Below the pieces are notes generated by a model. That model worked only from the letters and a program-made list of their open reading frames with translations. It had not been told where the DNA came from and ran no database searches. DNA of 64,000 bases from a bacterium (lineage in GTDB: Bacteria > Actinomycetota > Acidimicrobiia > Acidimicrobiales > CATQHL01). Positions 62,631 through 64,000 of the stretch are shown piece after piece (position 1 is the stretch's first letter; every line of letters begins with the position of its first letter). The stretch lies in NCBI GenBank assembly GCA_026708055.1, contig JAPOVS010000069.1, positions 10,110 to 74,109 of the forward strand, written 5' to 3'. A program made the translations under genes and the position numbers.

Positions 62631-64000
62631 CTAGAGGTCGAGTGTCATCGGGGTGCTGCCGAGCCAGCGGTCGACCCTGGCGCCGGTCGGGAAGTAGCGG
62701 CGCTCCGGGAGCATCCGATCGCCCCATGAGCCGTTGTCGCGCTGCTGCAGACCGAACTCCACCCTGCCGTTCTCCTGCTTGCGGGCGACGATCCGCACCG
62801 CGAGGTCCTCGGCGAAGTCGTTGGCCCCCTCGGCCGCACTGAGCGTGATCTCCGAACTCACCAGCCAGCGGCCCGCCGCGGTCGTGGGCGGGAAGAGCCG
62901 TGCCCTCGGGAACACCCGGTCGCTCCATTCCCCGTCGTGCTGCACCTGCTGCAGCCCGAACTCGATCTTGCCGTTGTCGAGCAGGCGGGCGACGATCCGC
63001 ACGTTGGGGGTGCCGACCTCCGGGGCGGTCGCGGCATCATCGGTGGTCGTCCCCGACGAGTCGCCGTCCGGCGGCGGCGGCGGTGGCACCTCGGGCTCCG
63101 GCGGCTGCGTCCCGCCGCAGTAGATGTCGAACTCGAAGTCGAAGGTCCGAAGCGGGTTGGCCGTCGACCAGGTCAGCGTGCGGGAGGTCTCCCCGGTGAC
63201 GGTGCAACCGGCGGACACGCCGTCGATCGTGGCGGTCACCGAGCAGCCGCCGATCTCGTCGGAGGTGGTGCTTGTGGCGACCGCCCCGTAGGAGGCGCCC
63301 GGGCCGAAGTTGGCGAAGTTCGGCGAGTGCACCGTGAACCGGCCGTTGTTGAGGCTGGCGACCGTCTGCCCGCCCGGCAGGGTGTAGATGCCCGACCCTC
63401 CGGCGGCGGCGATGGGCGGCAGCGCGGCCACGCCGGCGCAGACGCTCGTGATCTTGTAGGAAGCGGTCCCCTGGTTGCCCGGGTTGTTGGTCACGTCCTG
63501 GATGATGACGATGCGGTTCCACGGCAGCCGCACGTGGTCGCCGAGATCCAGCTCGATCTGGCCGGTGTTGCTGTTCTTGTCGTCGGTGCTGAACGACTCC
63601 CCGTTCGGCTTGGCGATCACGAAGGGCGCCGGCGCCTCGCTCACCTTGATCGTGAACTCGCAGCGCACGCCCGAACCGATGGTGCCCAGCGCCTTCTCCG
63701 CCTCCTCACCGTCGCCGTGCACGAAGAAGTCCAGCGTCTGGTCGCAGCCGCTGCGGCCGGCGGTCGTGGACTTGGGCGTCACCTGCACCCGGAACTCGGT
63801 GATGACCGCGGCGCGCTCGGCCCGAGCCTGCAGGTTGGAGTCCTTGGCGGTCGCAGGCAGCGCCTCGACCACGTCCGCGGGATCGATCGTGATCGCCAGG
63901 ACGGGCCGCGCGGAGCAACTCGGCGTGTTGCCACCAGTGTGCACGGCCACGACGGTCGTCTCCGTACCCCGGTCGGCCGTGAGGATCGACGCAGCGGCGG
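62631..64000 (-). CDS. large extracellular-type protein with C-terminal duplicated domain (5' end outside window)
   Basis: The frame runs off the right edge, so at least 456 residues are seen and the start is missing. The left part has beta-rich, Thr/Ser/Gly sequence typical of secreted proteins, with several Cys (SGCDQTLDFFVHGDGEEAEK, EIGGCSVTATIDGVSAGCTV). A Pro/Asp linker (PEPEVPPPPPPDGDSSG) leads to two 50-residue repeats: VRIVARLLDNGKIEFGLQQV and VRIVARKQENGRVEFGLQQR, each ending near RWL with a following S-x-x-T/M-L. GTG 63950 is a possible internal start, but the sequence before it reads on plausibly. No catalytic motif is visible. Confidence 0.65.
   Translation of the reverse strand, partial: AAASILTADRGTETTVVAVHTGGNTPSCSARPVLAITIDPADVVEALPATAKDSNLQARAERAAVITEFRVQVTPKSTTAGRSGCDQTLDFFVHGDGEEAEKALGTIGSGVRCEFTIKVSEAPAPFVIAKPNGESFSTDDKNSNTGQIELDLGDHVRLPWNRIVIIQDVTNNPGNQGTASYKITSVCAGVAALPPIAAAGGSGIYTLPGGQTVASLNNGRFTVHSPNFANFGPGASYGAVATSTTSDEIGGCSVTATIDGVSAGCTVTGETSRTLTWSTANPLRTFDFEFDIYCGGTQPPEPEVPPPPPPDGDSSGTTTDDAATAPEVGTPNVRIVARLLDNGKIEFGLQQVQHDGEWSDRVFPRARLFPPTTAAGRWLVSSEITLSAAEGANDFAEDLAVRIVARKQENGRVEFGLQQRDNGSWGDRMLPERRYFPTGARVDRWLGSTPMTLDL

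Overview
The window is chromosomal DNA from a very GC-rich (about 70%) actinobacterium. Markers that point there are a HemQ-type coproheme decarboxylase, a PAC2-family protein, a SigR/RsrA-like sigma and anti-sigma pair, a DUF2342 zinc metalloprotease next to tilS, an F420/FMN luciferase-like oxidoreductase and many GTG starts in 4-nt overlaps. Gene content would suit an Acidimicrobiia-like lineage, but that placement is inference. I see no rRNA, CRISPR array, insertion sequence or intact prophage; there is one tRNA (Thr, CGT).

Layout. 0-6.2 kb: a glycan or lipid modification group (GT4 glycosyltransferase, a methyltransferase fused to an alpha/alpha-toroid domain, a second methyltransferase, GtrA, GNAT), then PAC2. 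6.4-13.7 kb: a branched-chain amino-acid-type ABC operon (livF-livG-livM-livH) whose binding protein is two near-identical copies fused head to tail. 13.9-28.8 kb: housekeeping genes on the minus strand (nudix, glnD, larE, hemQ, fdhD, coaX, lysS, panC, folK, a degenerate phosphatase-like gene, a degenerate folP-like gene, hpt, tilS, DUF2342 protease, anti-sigma, sigma). The tilS-hpt-fol-pan-coaX-lysS order matches the conserved actinobacterial locus. 28.9-30.5 kb: a small accessory stretch around tRNA-Thr with vapBC, hicBA and gene remnants.

30.7-48.9 kb: a minus-strand catabolic region with an amidase, a luciferase-like monooxygenase, an SsnA-like amidohydrolase lacking its N-terminus, a fused 2Fe-2S/molybdenum hydroxylase of the selenium-dependent xanthine dehydrogenase type, a second molybdenum subunit, a RidA-like double-domain protein, a ribose/nucleoside-type ABC importer, a PuuE/PgdA-like deacetylase, a phosphoribosyltransferase and a 3-hydroxyacyl-CoA dehydrogenase. 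I infer uptake and breakdown of a purine or similar N-heterocycle. It is interrupted at 39.8-41.0 kb by a lower-GC patch with a DUF2335 gene pair and a PIN remnant. 49.2-53.5 kb: a DrrAB-like exporter and an N-domain-less ClpB-like disaggregase.

53.6-60.7 kb: the t6A genes tsaD, tsaB and tsaE with a peroxiredoxin, uracil-DNA glycosylase and trpC. A low-GC plus-strand XRE-ImmA/IrrE plus PIN-like pair lies between tsaE and tsaB and looks like an inserted toxin-antitoxin module. 61-64 kb: an accessory end with a DUF5678 gene overlapping a retropepsin-like frame that has no start codon of its own, a coiled-coil membrane protein, and a cell-surface-type protein cut by the window edge. The most unusual items are the DUF5678/retropepsin arrangement, the ImmA-PIN pair inside the tsa locus, the doubled binding protein, the methyltransferase-toroid fusion and the degenerate folate-locus genes. 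Two families of short intergenic repeats are scattered through the window.
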